The translations under genes and the position numbers were made by a program. 64,000 nt of DNA from positions 3,458,595 through 3,522,594 of the forward strand of contig CM072163.1 in NCBI GenBank assembly GCA_036850595.1, written 5' to 3'. This document shows, piece after piece, positions 11,851-25,462 of the stretch (positions are counted from its first letter, which is position 1; each line of letters opens with the position of its first letter). The DNA comes from Rhyacichthys aspro. Taxonomy: Eukaryota; Chordata; Actinopteri; Gobiiformes; Rhyacichthyidae. The notes under the pieces were generated by a model that searched no databases, had not been told where the DNA came from, and was given only the letters and a program-made list of their open reading frames with translations.

Positions 11851-14489
11851 TTTTAACTCCTAAAAGTTGGGCAGACACTATTATTTAATGTTAAAATAAA
11901 CCTCAAACGCTGTGCTACCCACGTCTCCATCAAGTAAGCTCTAAGTATACTTCCCCCATCTCTGTTTACGTATTAATATCTGCAAATGAGTCCCATTCAA
12001 AGCCTCTGAATCACACATGTCATGTTTAAAATATCAAACAGGAACAAGACAGAGCTGAATTCCATACATTTGCTTGTCGTGTCACATTGCACGGACCGTT
12101 TGGAGTCGCTTTAAGCGCTATTTCTGTTCCCCATAGGACAGAAAGAACACGGGAGCCGCTGTCTGTCATTTTCAGAGGCTTTTTCAGTCAACGCTCCACA
12201 TCTTTTACTCACAAAGAGGCCGCTCTGAATGTGCGAACCTATGCGAGGCTGTCTGATTAATTGGCTGGGTTTCAGCAGCACTTTGGCCTGATAGCAGCAC
12301 TGGGAGCTCTGTAATGCCAATGTCATTTTCATGCTGCTTTAAGTGGGACTTTATTATAGGAAATAAAGTGGCTGGCAGTGCTATAAAGTGTCAGTGCGAA
12401 GGAGGGGCATTGTGCTGTTATATCTCTGCTTTACATACATCACGGATGGGGCACATTAGCTCTCCTGGTGTCAAAGGCGTGACACTCAATGGGCCACAGT
12501 GACAGCTTTCCGCTCGTATATAATAATGTGAGAGCACTAAAAACAGATAATTACCAGCACTTCTCCGCGTCTCAACGGAGGAGTGACTGGATAACTTGTA
12601 CATAACGGTTACCCACGGCTTTATCAGTGAATATAAATCACTCGTGTGGTGAAGTAGACATGTGATCTCGCCCCGAATTAGGTCAATCGTGTGTCTTTCA
12701 TTAATACGCGATAAGAAAGTGCTTTAGACGTCGTGCCTCAGCAGAGAAACGACTGAGAGGTCAAAAGCTCTGATTAGCATTTGAAGGAAGCTAAAAAGAT
12801 GATGCCATAGTATTAAGTCTAACTCTTTAATCAAAACAGTGTGTCGTCGTACTTTGAATTTTAATGAAGTCCAAGAGGGTTTTGGACATGTACTGCAACC
12901 AGCCACCAGATGGCGCAATACATGTCTGGAAGCTTCCCTTCTTCCTCGTTAGATGTAAACACAACTGTTGTTCGTCAAATTTTGTAAATATATTTTCAAC
13001 AACAGCATAATAAACATTTTTTCTTTAAAGATTTGACATCATCGTATTTATATAATACATTGACACTAAAAACTTGAGATGATCTGTCTGTAAGATGCAA
13101 TATATACACCACATTTGATCAAAAAGTAAAGAAAAGAAGAGGTTGATAGAGCAGGTAGACAGTTATATACCTCTTTATAGAGTTGTATTGTCTATAGTGT
13201 TATTATTGTTGTAATTAAACCAGAAACAGTGCTTTAAATGTTGCAGTGTTGTAATATGACATCATTTTCCTGCAATTTTCCTTCAAAAGTAATGTATCAG
13301 AGATTATTTTGCGTTGTCTTTTTCTATATTTGACATTTTAGGTTAGCCATATCAAAGCAACACAATGCCAAGGTCAAGTGTATTTATATAAAAGGCATTT
13401 AAAACAAATGGTTTAGTGTAATATATTAAAACAAATGGAGTTTTGTTGCTATTGCCATAAAAAATGCACATTAAATGCAAAATAACCCCTATTTTCTACC
13501 TATACTTCTCACATAAAGGTTATTTTTGCTCTATTGTGCATCGGTGCCAGTGTGTTAGGTGTTATATCCACAAGCACGATATGACTTCTTACTTTCCCTG
13601 ATTATTGTTAAATGAAAAAGGAACAATAAAAATCTCCGCTCGCTACAACTCTCCTTCAGATTCACAGAGTTTGTCTTTCATTTCCAGCGAATGAAGCGCC
13701 TTCTTGCCTCGCTCTCGGTGCAATCAAAGACCAGCTTTCATTTCTTTGGCTGGAGATAAAATAAAAATAACAACAAGCGCCGCCGTCGTCTCCGCACGGG
13801 TTTGATGACAGGCTACTTATATCTGTTTTATTAGGCCCAGCCCCTCCGAGATGGGTCAGGGGGGACTTTTCCTGTCGTGTTTTATTGAGCTGCAGGCTCC
13901 ACAATGAATACACCGTTATTTAAGCTGTGACCAGTCAAGATGGAGACATCCCTGAAGACGGACAGGACACAAAGAGGTGGAGATGGTTTCTTATTTGGTT
14001 AAATGATGAATAACCAACCCATACCTCAACTTTTCAGGTTGGACTGAGGTAAGACTGGAAAACTACACTAAATACTACATTCCAGGCTTTAATATTCTTG
14101 AATTAAATTACAAATATTCAAACCCATAACATCAATGCAGCAAAAATGTGAGAATTGTTTTGCTACATATAGATATAACCAGATTTATTTGGTTAACATG
14201 CATCGTTTTGGTTCAGTTTTTGAGGCAGTACACTTGTTTTTCCATCTGAGAACATGTTTTGTCTGTTTCTTCCATTACATGTGTATTTTCCTGCAGTTGC
14301 ACGGGACTTTTTAGACATTGGCACTATTAATTTAGACAGAAAACTGTACTGAACTAGACAGAGAATTGTGTTAAAGGTACAGTGTGTAGTTTTAGAGTCA
14401 AATCAAAAGCAATAGCTCGCAGATCTGAACCCTGTAAAGAAGTTTTTAGAGTAATGTGTGTTGTGCCATGTGGTAAAAACAGGTAACAG
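11851..14489. other. Non-coding stretch
   Basis: No gene is supported. A moderately GC-richer block at 12090-12500 and a smaller one at 13640-13870 may be regulatory. A CTCF-like motif lies at 12903. The rest is AT-rich and featureless to the eye. Confidence 0.5.
12903..12916 (+). promoter_or_regulatory. CTCF-like motif, plus orientation
   Basis: CCACCAGATGGCGC matches the vertebrate CTCF core (CCACNAG, then R/K, GGCGC) at nearly every position. One such match can occur by chance in 64 kb, so binding is inferred only. The next good match, at 22266, points the opposite way. Confidence 0.4.
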
Positions 14490-14918
14490 ATTCCCAGTCT
14501 TAAAAGTCTATTACCTGATTTTATTCCTGTTTCATTTAGTTTTTTAGTTGAATTGCCTAAAGTTTATTGTAACAGGAATCATCTGTGAAAAAATGAGACC
14601 TTAAGACGTGATCTAGTCTTTATAATTAAGGATTTTAATAGAAATCAGTGGGATTTTGTCCAATCACAGCTCACTTCAGGTAAAAAGGAGCGCTCCCATT
14701 GGTCGACACTGATGTCAACAACGAAGGAACAAGGAAATAAACCAAGGAAATGGGTTATTCTGTTGGAAATATGTCTTATTTTACGGAGAAACAGCTGAAA
14801 CAGGCAGAAAATTGAACATGGATAAACGTCGGCAATGCTTCAACACAATGTTAACCAGGATCTACAACCGTAAACCCTACAGATAAAAAGATTCAGTTTC
14901 CAGTCCTACTTTAATTTA
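14490..14918 (+). repeat. Interspersed repeat family E, copy 1
   Basis: Shares long near-identical blocks with 19603-20147: CCTAAAGTTTATTGTAACAG, GAGACCTTAAGACGTGATC, GGAGCGCTCCCATTGGTCGA, and AAACCAAGGAAATGGGTTAT. Identity in the core (14560-14790) is visibly above 90%. It encodes no protein. The end is near ACTTTAATT at 14909-14917, where copies 2 and 3 also end in a CTTTAA-type terminus. Confidence 0.8.
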
Positions 14919-17900
14919 TGTGTCGTATGTGAATAAATAACCCAAATTGTTGTCAGTGTCCTTAAGTGATCCAAGAGACTAAAAAGTGACCGGCGGACAT
15001 TCATTTCCTCACATTTCGGAGCTGCAAGCGATGAGACTGACTGAAATCCGGTAAAGTGGTGTAATAGCGTGTTTAAATGAGGAGCGACATCACCAAAGTG
15101 CCTTTCAATCAGAACAACTTTGGATGGACACCTGCAAAACGTAGAGGCTCGAACGTCCAGCTTCTTGTCAGTTTCCCGGACGAAGAGTAAAGAGAATTAG
15201 TTACTTTTGGAGTGATTTTAAGTGTTTTTTAAGGCCTATGTTTAGCTGATGATTGTCCCCTCAGCTGGTCCTGGCCTCAGCCCCATGTCGTGTAAATGTT
15301 AAACCATAGAAAACGAACATGTTGTTTCCATTTCTTTGTCTGAATAAGTGAATTATCAGCAGGTTTCCACTCAGGCTTTATTCTCTTCAGACCAAAACAC
15401 GGACAAATGAACAAATGCAAATGTATATTGTCTTGCTCACATATAAGCAGACCACACAGCCTTATCAAAACGCATTTTCAATTTTCGTAATGTGCAAATG
15501 GCTGGTGGAAATACAGAAAGGAGAAATCATTTCCATAGATGAATCCATTTTGGAAATTGTATCAGCAGGAGGAGAGCAGAGTGGAGATGAAAGCAGACAT
15601 TTTCCAAAGCTTTCACTCAATCAAATCCACTGGGTTTAATGATCTAAGAATTCAATCGAGATGCAGCGCCACACTGTCCTCCAGCAGATCTCTCTTTTTA
15701 AACATCGGATTTAATGAGTGCTTTCTGAAGGGGTCACATTTTTCTGCAAAAATGGGATTTGGAACCATTTGTTCAGAGGGGAACCTTGACTTTGAACACA
15801 GTGTTATCGTAAAAGTAAGCAAAGCAGAGAGCTCCGGGTGACAGCGAGAACAAATGGTGCAAATGAATGCCTCTGTGTGTGTGCAGGCCATGGGATATTA
15901 GATTTTCGCCCGTCAAAGGACCGAACCCACAGACAGGGCTCTCTATCTGTGCTGTTTAATACAGATAAAGGCCGATGAATACGAGGAGGCCCAGTGCCGG
16001 ACCGCCGCAAAGGCCCATCTGTAATGTTCAACATGCGCCGTGCTAAATCTCCTATCAACATATCTTGTTTTCTGCCGCAAAACCATTCACTGCCTGGTCC
16101 TGGTACTACATCACCCGGTCGCACACAGAGGTGACCTCAGCGCCGCGAGAGAGGAAGAGGAATAAAAAAACAAAGACAACAACGGGACCGAGGCAAAGGG
16201 TGAGTAAGGACTGTAGATGTTAATGAAGCTCTGAGCAGAAACAGAGAAGGTTTGGTGGACTGTTCGCAGCAAAGAAAGTATTAAGTGTAGGTTTTGAGAG
16301 TTATAAAGCTTGACTTAAAGTGTTTATGAGTTAATGAGAATGAGTTACACTTCATTTGATGTAATGTTGCCACAAAATGCACATAAAAAAACAGCTGAAG
16401 TTGGAAAAAGACTCAACTTGGTGCCCAAATTTTTGACTTTGTGCAGATTACAATTACCGCCCACATAAGAGCAACCTTTCCTTCTTAGAAAAGCTATTGA
16501 CTATGGTAAATATGGTATTTAAGTAGTAGTAGTTATATTCACTCAAATAAGCTATATTTGAATATTTAGAAGCACTCAGCAGAAAAACTTTGACTTGTAT
16601 GATGTGTCAAACACTTTTGAATAATTTTAGTTTTTAAATAACAACAGAAATCTCAGAACATTTATACTCACCTCCCACAAAAGTCACAAGTTACAGCCTT
16701 TTTTTTTTTTAATTAAATAGACAACAGACTTATTGTACCATTGTGTAACTTTTAGCCCCAAAAACATATATAAAGTCAATTTGATGGTTCTATAAATAAG
16801 TAGAATCTAATCTAACTCTGTATGATTATTGTGTAACTAAGGCTCACATATGCTCCAGAAAAAAGTAATTATGCCCACGAAAGTTTTCTTCGAGCACAAA
16901 CATTATCTATACCCAGTAGATATAAATAAACCCCGGCCTCACAAGTTTCCATCTCACATAACATCTCGTCTCAGACTTCTTCTTTTTTTAGATATTTTCC
17001 ATCTTGTATTTTCACATTCTGCTCTCAACCAGCTGCACACTTTGTAAAGAAAACTTGCATCTCGGTTATTTGTTGTTTACAAAAGCCCGGGTCGGTCCGA
17101 GCTTCCAATTTCACACTTTTGCCCATTTTTTTTTTCTGTAAAGGTGCCAAGCCCATTTGTAAGCGTCCTTATGTGACTCCATCACTGCAGCAGTGTGAGC
17201 GTTGGACTGTTCAGACACGTCTCAGACAAATAATACAATATGTTTATCGCAGATAAAGAAGAGGAATATGAATAAAATGAATCTCTTCGGGAACAATGAA
17301 ACAGTGCTTTCCTTTAACTCAAACTTTTCTTTTGGTGTCTGTGTGTTTGGAGCCTCAAATCGGTCCGGGCAGAGTTCCAGCGCAGCGTAACGGCAAAGAA
17401 AAGGCGAGAGTGCTTTGAGCCGCGTGTGATGAATGACTTCTGCAGCTAAAAATTCGGAAAGCACTTGTTTATAGCAGAAACATAATGTACCATAAATTCC
17501 ACCTCCACTTTCCCAGCTCTCAGATAACATTTTATCCAATTCGGTGCCTGCTTTCTCTGCTGATTAAAAGGCACTCTCCAGCAGCCGTTTTGCAGCCGCT
17601 GTTACATCGCTCTCCCACAAATATCTCCTCCGTGTTTTTCTCTCTGTCTGTCCTCCGCCTGGTCACTCATATCTCGCCTTTTATTTTCCATCTGTCTTTC
17701 TCCAACGCCTCCACGCTCCAGTCTTCGATGGCGACAAAAGAGCCACAGTGTAAACTTACTGTAGGCTTTTGTCAAATTCCATTTCACTTTATCCTTTCTC
17801 CCACAATAATGTATGTGTGTTATGTCCGTCCTTCCCTTAAATATTTTTAAACAATGTGAGGAAAAAGGACAAAACAATATTTATGGATCAGAGAAGGCAG

Positions 17901-18440
17901 TATTTAACTTGACATTTATTGTTCGGATCTGCCTTTAAACTGTTCCCAAAGTTGTTCCCAAAGGCTTCGTACTTAATGTCCAATTACCGTCTGGAGCAGG
18001 GCCAGGTCATGTTCAGACCAAGGTTCAAAAAGGAAGCAAAGTAAGGCATAAAAATCACAGTAATGTTTGGGGAAAAATGATTAAGTAAAGCACAGTGTAT
18101 GTAGTTTGAAGGAAATGAGCGTCCTACATCATAACATAACAACAAATAAGTCGTTTTTGCAGCATTTAGTGGAAATTTGTCCCTGTGTCTTCCTCAGATT
18201 TGTGTAAAAATGGGATGGAACGTGCTTTTTTTTGGTAAATGGAGGGATTTATCTGTGTGTGTTTTTGGAGAGACGTCCAAATATATTTATTGTTATTGCT
18301 TTAAACTTGTTTCAGTACAGAAGATGATTTTAAATTTGTCAAATTTGGAAAAGATACCTATTTCATTGCTGGTTATAATACCAATATTTAATTATGAATA
18401 GGGCACATGTTTTCACCAAAAACAGAGGAGTTGCGATGGA
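14919..18440. other. Non-coding stretch
   Basis: No gene is supported. Open frames here (for example at 15539-15841, 15804-16124 and 17222-17850) are unrelated to any family I recognise, lie on both strands and lack convincing splice context. GC-richer patches at about 15890-16150 and 17330-17680 may be regulatory. Confidence 0.5.
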
Positions 18441-18446
18441 GCGGGT

Positions 18447-18565
18447 AAAAGTTGAGTGTTTCTTTGTAAAAGTTTAGTGTTTCTTTGTAAAAGTTGAGTG
18501 TTTCTTTGTAAAAGTTTAGTGTTTCTTTGTAAAAGTTTAGTGTTTCTTTGTAAAAGTTTAGTTTT
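18447..18565 (+). repeat. Minisatellite, about 6 units of 21 bp
   Basis: Tandem units TAAAAGTTKAGTGTTTCTTTG (K = G or T; first units G, later units T) run head to tail and then decay into homopolymeric T and A tracts to about 18615. Because 21 is divisible by 3 and the unit has no stop on the minus strand, a spurious LLQRNTK heptad frame appears there. It is not a gene. Confidence 0.9.
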
Positions 18566-18615
18566 TTTTTTTTTAAAGTTTTTTTTTTTTAAATGTGTGT
18601 TTTTTTTTTTAAAAA

Positions 18616-19602
18616 ATTTTTCTTTTGGGTTTTTTGTTATAAAAGACACCAAAAAGATCTATTTAAAAAATCCTAGCTGTTCAATAAATGATGTTTTTCA
18701 TGTGTATGCAGGAATAGACCTAACCCAAGAAGCTCAAACTGGTCTGAAAACTTTGAAAAATTGAAGTTTCCTAACTAAACTAATTTGATTCAATTAGTGC
18801 ATCTTATTATTTCGTATTTTTAGCATGTATTTGGTTGAATTCCACCAGTAGAAGTCAAAAAGAACCTGCTTCCCATCAAGTCTCAAGCTCATTCTTTCAA
18901 ATTACTCAGTGCTGTTACAAACATTAACTCGTCAAACGTATAGATTGGACCAGAAAGGACTCAAAAAGTGAGAATAAGGCAGAAAAGTTTGATGTATTTC
19001 TCCACTCTGAGGTCTTTCCATGATTCAACAGCGTCTAGACTCTAAACTGTCTGCTCACAAAAGCTTTTAAAACCTTGACAATCATACCTTCTTGTTTTAT
19101 TTTGCAAGGAAACATTAAGTCCAATCACTTTTTCTTCAAATAAGAGTTGTTTTTATTGCATTATCCCTAGTTACAGTAGGTAAAGAAGTGCCTCTTGCCA
19201 CCGTTTGCCCTTGCCCCTCTCCAAACTGTGCCCTGCTCTGTGAATCTTTTATAACTCGTCGACCGCCCACAGTGTCAGGAGTGTGGGCCGTCGCGGGCTT
19301 TCTTTGGTCTTCTTGGCCTCTCTGATTAGACAAGTAACCGGAGGGCGAAGGCTTCCTCTTCTCTTTGTTCTTGAAGACACCATCAGAATAATAATGGACG
19401 CAAAAAGACAGAAGAGTGGTGTGGGGAGTCCAAAGTAAAAAATCTGCTGCAGAGGTTTTCAGTCTGTGTAGTCATTCTGGGAGAGTCCTTGAAGATGGTC
19501 AATTTAATTCAAACAACTTTAGTTATTGTCTGAGGGGCACTTGAGCACAAAGAGGAGTCCAGTACACTCACATTACCTGGGAGAAACCAAAAAGATGCAC
19601 AG
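18616..19602. other. Non-coding stretch
   Basis: AT-rich sequence with no supported gene and no repeat that I can recognise. Confidence 0.5.
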
Positions 19603-20147
19603 TTAAAGCCTTAAAAGTCCATTTCCTGTTTTTTTTTTACTGTTGCATTTTGGTTTTTTAGTGTAATCTCCTAAAGTTTATTGTAACAGTGAAAAAATGA
19701 GACCTTAAGACGTGATCTAGTCTTTATAATTAAGGATTTTAATAGAAATTTACAAGATTTTGTCCAATCACAGCTCACTTCAGGTAAAAAGGAGCGCTCC
19801 CATTGGTCGACACTGATGTCAACAACGAAGGACCAAGGAAATAAACCAAGGAAATGGGTTATTCTGTTGGAAATATGTCTTATTTTACAGAGAAACAGTT
19901 CAAAAAAGATAAAAATAGAGAAAATGGCAGAAAATGAAACATGGATAAATGTTGGTAATGCTTTGATGCAATGTTTATCAGATTGAGATAATTACAGGAT
20001 CGGGAAACTCCAAAGATAAAAGTTTCAGGTGGAAAATTGGTCTGTTTTGACCTTTTTTTTTTTTTTTTTTTAAATAAAAGAAACAGGAAAGGTTATTACA
20101 CTGCTGTTGGAGGAGAGTAGTGTCAAAAAAACTAAATTAGGCTTTAA
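19603..20147 (+). repeat. Interspersed repeat family E, copy 2 (apparently complete)
   Basis: The most complete plus-strand copy. It starts TTAAAGCCTTAAAAGTCC and ends TTAGGCTTTAA, so the ends form a short inverted TTAAAGCC/GGCTTTAA terminus. The core is nearly identical to copies 1 and 4 (GGAGCGCTCCCATTGGTCGA, AACAACGAAGGACCAAGGAA). Near the 3' side are a T-tract and TAAATAAAAGAAACAGGAAA, shared with copies 3 and 4. It encodes no protein and looks like a MITE. The superfamily is not established. Confidence 0.75.
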
Positions 20148-23100
20148 ATTATAATAAATATACTATACAGAAATCTAAAAGTCTAATAATCCAAATGAAA
20201 TGCACTTATGTAACAGGTCATCTTAAATGTGTCCCATTCTAGGAAGTTTTTTCACTTTAGAATGAGCAAAAAGCCCAGGAATCAACAAGTATAAGCAATA
20301 ATAGTGAGTGAAAACATTGAGAATCTAACTCTGTATTGTAATTAAACACAGAATTGTTCAGTTTTGTGTCGGCTGTATCTGAGGTTTAAATATGGTACGA
20401 GTTGTCAGTGCGAGACAGAATCACATTTCACACCTTAGAGCTCCTCACGTTCGACAGGTGTAAGTTCTCCCGATCGTTTTCGGGTACGGCGCGCTTCCTG
20501 GGGTTCGGCGCGGTTGGAAAAGGTGGATCGGTGCGGAGTGATTTTGAGAACAAAAACACATCTGCAGAAATCACATCGGTGCAGCTTCTGTAAGTTTTCC
20601 CGACTGGGGCTGTGCACTGTTCCAGATTTGAGCTCGATAAAAGGTAATATTCATTCAGTCCGGGGCTGTTTTTCTCAACAAAACTGGGAGAATAAGAATG
20701 TGCTTTGTTGGTTTTACACTTTTAAAATCTAAAAATAAGCCTCATGGACAACGAGAGGAGGAAACTGGACGGATCAGCTTGCTTTACTGTGTTTACTGTT
20801 GTAGCCTGGCCAGATTACCCATTTACTTATGTTAAAATGGGTCTAGAATCCCATCTCTTCACAGCCTTTATCTCTCAGGACAAATCCAGTCCAACCAATT
20901 GTAACCAACAAAAATCAGGACAGCTTTATGTGATGCTTAAACTCTGATTGTCAAGTATTATGATTGATTATGCATTATGATAATACAATATAATGATAAT
21001 ATGATGAATTATCTAGTATTTTGATGGTATGTCTATCAAGTTTCATCCAAAAGAGGTTTATTCTGTTTATGTTGGAACTGCCTTCTGAAAATCCAGCTTA
21101 AATTCACAGAAAACACACCAAAAAGCACTTAGACTACAACAAATGTATTTAAAATGAGCGTTTCCTTTCTGTTTTTTTGCCCAGAAAATGTCCACTTGAT
21201 GCACACTCTGGTCTCTTATAATAAAGTTTTCCGCTTTATGTCTCCAGATCCTCAGATGCATTTTCTATTTGGATTCAAATCTATATTAAAACCCACAAAA
21301 TAATAAATACGCAGAGATTGATCACATGAAATATTGATAAAGGCTGTTCTGTGGAAGAGTTTATAAACCTCAAATAATAAACAAAACCTACATGATATAA
21401 ATACAACATAGACACTCCAAATAGTAATGAAAATGTTGAGAGACTGACCTGAAATGGCTGGCTGTACGTATTAAAAGAATGAAGAATGGTGAACGCACAT
21501 AAACCAAGAGGGAAAAGATAAGTCACAAATATTGATTTCTTGCATAACACAATGACTTCACATGAAGATAAATATTTCCTATTGACGCATGTTAAACAGT
21601 CCTAAATTGCTTCGAAGGTTGAGCCAAAGTTAACTGTCAGGATCGGTTTCTGAAATTGCCTTTTCAGCCAAAGCACTTTATGGAATCGATGGCCTGAATA
21701 AGAAGCAATTAATTGACCTTGCAGTTCTCTGTAAAGCAGCGCTATCACTTCTTCATGAGCCGCGCAGAACTCAGAACGAAAGGATCCCAGCTCGTTTAGG
21801 CTTTAGACACCTCTCAAAATAGATAGATTTAATTTAATATTTAATTAGGCGGTTGGCTTGTAAATTATAATGTGTTATAAAGAGGTGGCAAAACAGATAA
21901 TCGTTGCTGTATTAATCATGTTGTTTCCAAAAAAAAGGTGAAATTCGTAGTAATTTGTGTTAGATTTTGCAGAATTCCCATAATAAACTGTTTATGGACG
22001 CAATTTAATAAGACATACATCCAGAAAAAGAACGAAAGCATCACATAAAGCCAGTGTTGATTGGTTCAGTTCATATTTCTACCGACTGGAAATGGTTAGT
22101 AAATCAATGTTTCATATATTTTGCGTCATCTTTATCATTTCAAAAGCTTTTTACACTGAAGCGTGGAAAGAGAGTTAAGGATATGAGCTGTGTTTCAACC
22201 ACGGGACGAACATGAAGCCCTTTTGTGGAGATAAGCTTCCACTCTTCTAGTGTTTTCACATTTACAGCGCCCCTACTGGCCAAACACATATACTACTGTT
22301 AGATTAGATGAATGAAGAAGACGGCACAGACACAGAGGATGCACAATTGAGCTCAGACGTGAGACAGAACCAAACACAGCAGGGTTAGGATGAGGCTGAT
22401 ATTATCATGTACTATATTCACATTCATTTTCATGCATTGTTGCTTGCTGTTCAGAACAATAAAAGTGAACACGGATCATTTTGAATGTGGTTTGTGTTTT
22501 GGCGTCATTTGGAAAAGTGAAAACACTGCAAGTTAAGTTGTATCAAAAACGCTTTATAACAATCTTTTAACAGTGGGACATTTTATTGTATATGTCGACT
22601 CACCACAAACAACATTCAATAAAATAATTTGTCTATATAATCTTTATAAAGTCAACATGCTGCAGCTTGTTTTGGTTCAATATAATTTAAGAAAAAAGTA
22701 AACATTTTAAATAAAAAAGGCTTGATGTGTAAAAACTTACATTTGTGAATTGACTGTTTGGCTAAAATGTCGTTTTGTAAAGCAGTTTTCACTCGTGTTC
22801 ACCAAATTTTGCATCTTTATACAGTAATAAATGTAGGAGCATGCAGGTCATTCTCTAAAATCCCTTTTTGTAATAATTCCCAAAAGGTTCAGAGGAAGGT
22901 AGGTGAAATTAATCTGAATCTAAACAATCCTATCCTGAGAATGGTGGTAGAAAATGAATCGGATTTTCTGATTTTCTGATTTTGGAGGTAGTATTATGCT
23001 GCATCTAACTCATACGGACAAATAACACGCTCCAGAACCAGTCTTCCAAATATGAATTACTGTAAAAGGAAGTTCCACTCAGTTTCTGGCTCAAAACTCT

Positions 23101-25460
23101 TTATGGTGTTGGGAGTAGACTGGATTTCCCACCTTGCTCTCTCGCCGGCGGCTGCTGACGGCGTTTCATTATGTCAAAGTGTAGCAAAACAACCCCGTAG
23201 CAGTCATAATCCTGTAGTCTGCGGCCGTCTTTGGAAAACTCCAAAGAAAATTCCCTTCCTGTGCTTTCAAAGGCGGGCTTTCACACTTCAGAGGTGGCTG
23301 GTTCTGTAGCTGCAGGCGAGCTCCGGGAACCCACTCAGCCTCCACAGACGAGCAATAACACAGGCCTGTGGACGCGCTGCAGAAATATTTACTCTAGAGC
23401 CGAGGCCGGAGACACAAACTCTTTAACCTTGATGTAGTCGCCCAGAGTGAGAGACGCTGTCCGTGTTTGTGAAGGAAATGTGGAGTTTTATGCATCGTAA
23501 TGTGTGTATAATGTGTATTTGGTATAATGTATATATATTCTGACTCAGATGTCAGTGTCCACAGTGATTTAAATGCAAATGTGTGCCTTTTAAAATGAAA
23601 AACGTATTGAATAGAAACAATTAAATGTATAAAATGTTTTATTTTGGCAAGGGCAGCTCTGGGTTATGGATTTTCGGTGTAAAAAAAGTGTAGAAAAGAG
23701 TCGGCTCGTCTAATCCTCCAATCAGAGGCCGTTAAGAAGTTACTAGCCATTGTCGTTGGCAGATAAAAGCTAAATGTTGGGAACACAACAAAAAGAGACT
23801 GATATTAGATAGTCTGCTAGATTAGCCCCGTTAAATGGTATTATTTAAGTGTACAAGACACAGAGGAGTACAGAATATAGCAGGGGTAAGTTGCTGATAG
23901 AAGAATTTCCCCCGTTTCTCTTGAAGTGCTGGCATTTGTTATTAAATGTACTGATTAAAAAGGCTGAATAAAGCAGAAGAAAGGCCTTGTCTGAGTTTAC
24001 ACTGACATTACTATATTCATGTTCCCAGCAATCCCACAAATCACTCATTTATTTACACATCTAGATGGACAAATATGTGTTGGTGCTTTTTATTTACACT
24101 TTGTAGAATGAAATGCTAAGCGATCGGCTTTTTTTCAACCAACAAAAAAAGTCACATACATTTAAAAAAAGTCTATAATCTACAGGGATTGTGTTTGAAA
24201 GTGTCAAAACCCATGAATCTTGGATAGTTTTTCTGGTAGAGCATGCACCAAATAACCAGAAATAAAGATATCTTAAAGAAACAAAGCATCAGGGAGATAG
24301 GGTTGTTTTAATATCAATTACGTTTCCTATAAATGCATAGCTCCCACTGATTTTGACGACACTCAAACATCGTAAACGGCTCTTCTTCTGCCTGCGTTTC
24401 CTCTTAATCCTTCTTCCTCTGGAGCTCACACACACTTACTGTTTAGGATTACAGCTCGTCCTGCTAAACCTCTGCACACATCTGCATACACTTAGCCTCA
24501 ACAGGTCACACGGCTCCCGTACGGCGCCGCTTTATTGTCTTGTCGGATTTTCATCCCTTTCAAATAAAGATAAACGCTGGCTTTGAGGCGGCACATTTGG
24601 AACACAGATTAGCTCTGAGCAGCACACACTCGTCGGCTGAGCGCTCTCGGCTGAACCTGTCATCAGCGAAGGTTAGGAATCAAGCTGTCACAATAAAACG
24701 CCTGTGAAATTTAAAGCATGATTTATTACAGTCAAGGCACAGTCCGGGGAGCGAAAACAAACATTTGCATTGCACTTAGGAAACTAATGGCTCTGTAAAT
24801 GTCTTTGGGTTGATCATTACAAGAGCTGAACATTAAATTTGTGTAAAGGGAGCAGTATAAGTACAGCACAAGAGCCACGGACGGTGTTATTTAGCTTTTC
24901 TGGCTTTAAAGTCAAGTGTAAACTGTATTTTAAAGCGAAATCTGGCAAAATAGTGCAAAATCTGAAAATGTGTTGCCATTAACTGCACTAAGAATTAAAC
25001 CTGAAGTATGGGATGTAAATGTACCACAGCAATTGGGATTGTTTTTAATGTCAACTCTCGAAACAGAAGCATTTCAAAAGAAGAATAAGCTCTTTTCTTT
25101 TGACATAGTGCACCTGAGTCTCCAGATTCTTTTTGTAGATACCTAACAATGGCGTTTTAAGCACTGCATTTTAGAACTTTTAAGGCTAAATATCTTAAAA
25201 AGTGACATAGTTTGCCTCAAAACACTATTAAATGACTTACTTTTGTCTTTTGGGCGAACACTTGTTGTATTTAAAGCCTATGAAAAGATCTCTGTCCAAC
25301 TGAACTCTGGTACGGTTCGACTGAAGTGTTAATAATAGTTAATGGGAAAATAACAGCTAAAATCTCTTGACTTTTTAGTTTTAAGAGAGTGGAAATATGT
25401 CTGTTGGAATAAAACAAGAAGAGTAGAGGATAAACATGGAGAAATAAGAATAAAGATGAA
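20148..25460. other. Non-coding stretch
   Basis: No gene is supported. A small CpG-rich block at 20430-20660 has Cys/His-containing frames but no intact zinc finger. Bases 23110-23450 are GC-richer and may be regulatory. A CTCF-like motif lies at 22266. The rest is AT-rich without recognisable features. Confidence 0.5.
22266..22281 (-). promoter_or_regulatory. CTCF-like motif, minus orientation
   Basis: The minus strand reads GGCCAGTAGGGGCGCT, which fits the CTCF consensus TGGCCASYAGRKGGCGCT closely over 16 positions. It faces the motif at 12903 (convergent). Occupancy is inferred, not shown. Confidence 0.45.
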
Positions 25461-25462
25461 TC

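Noticed and set aside
18413..18652. Heptad-repeat LLQRNTK protein on the minus strand
   Set aside because: It is produced by a 21-bp tandem repeat and homopolymer runs, with no promoter, splice or conservation signal.
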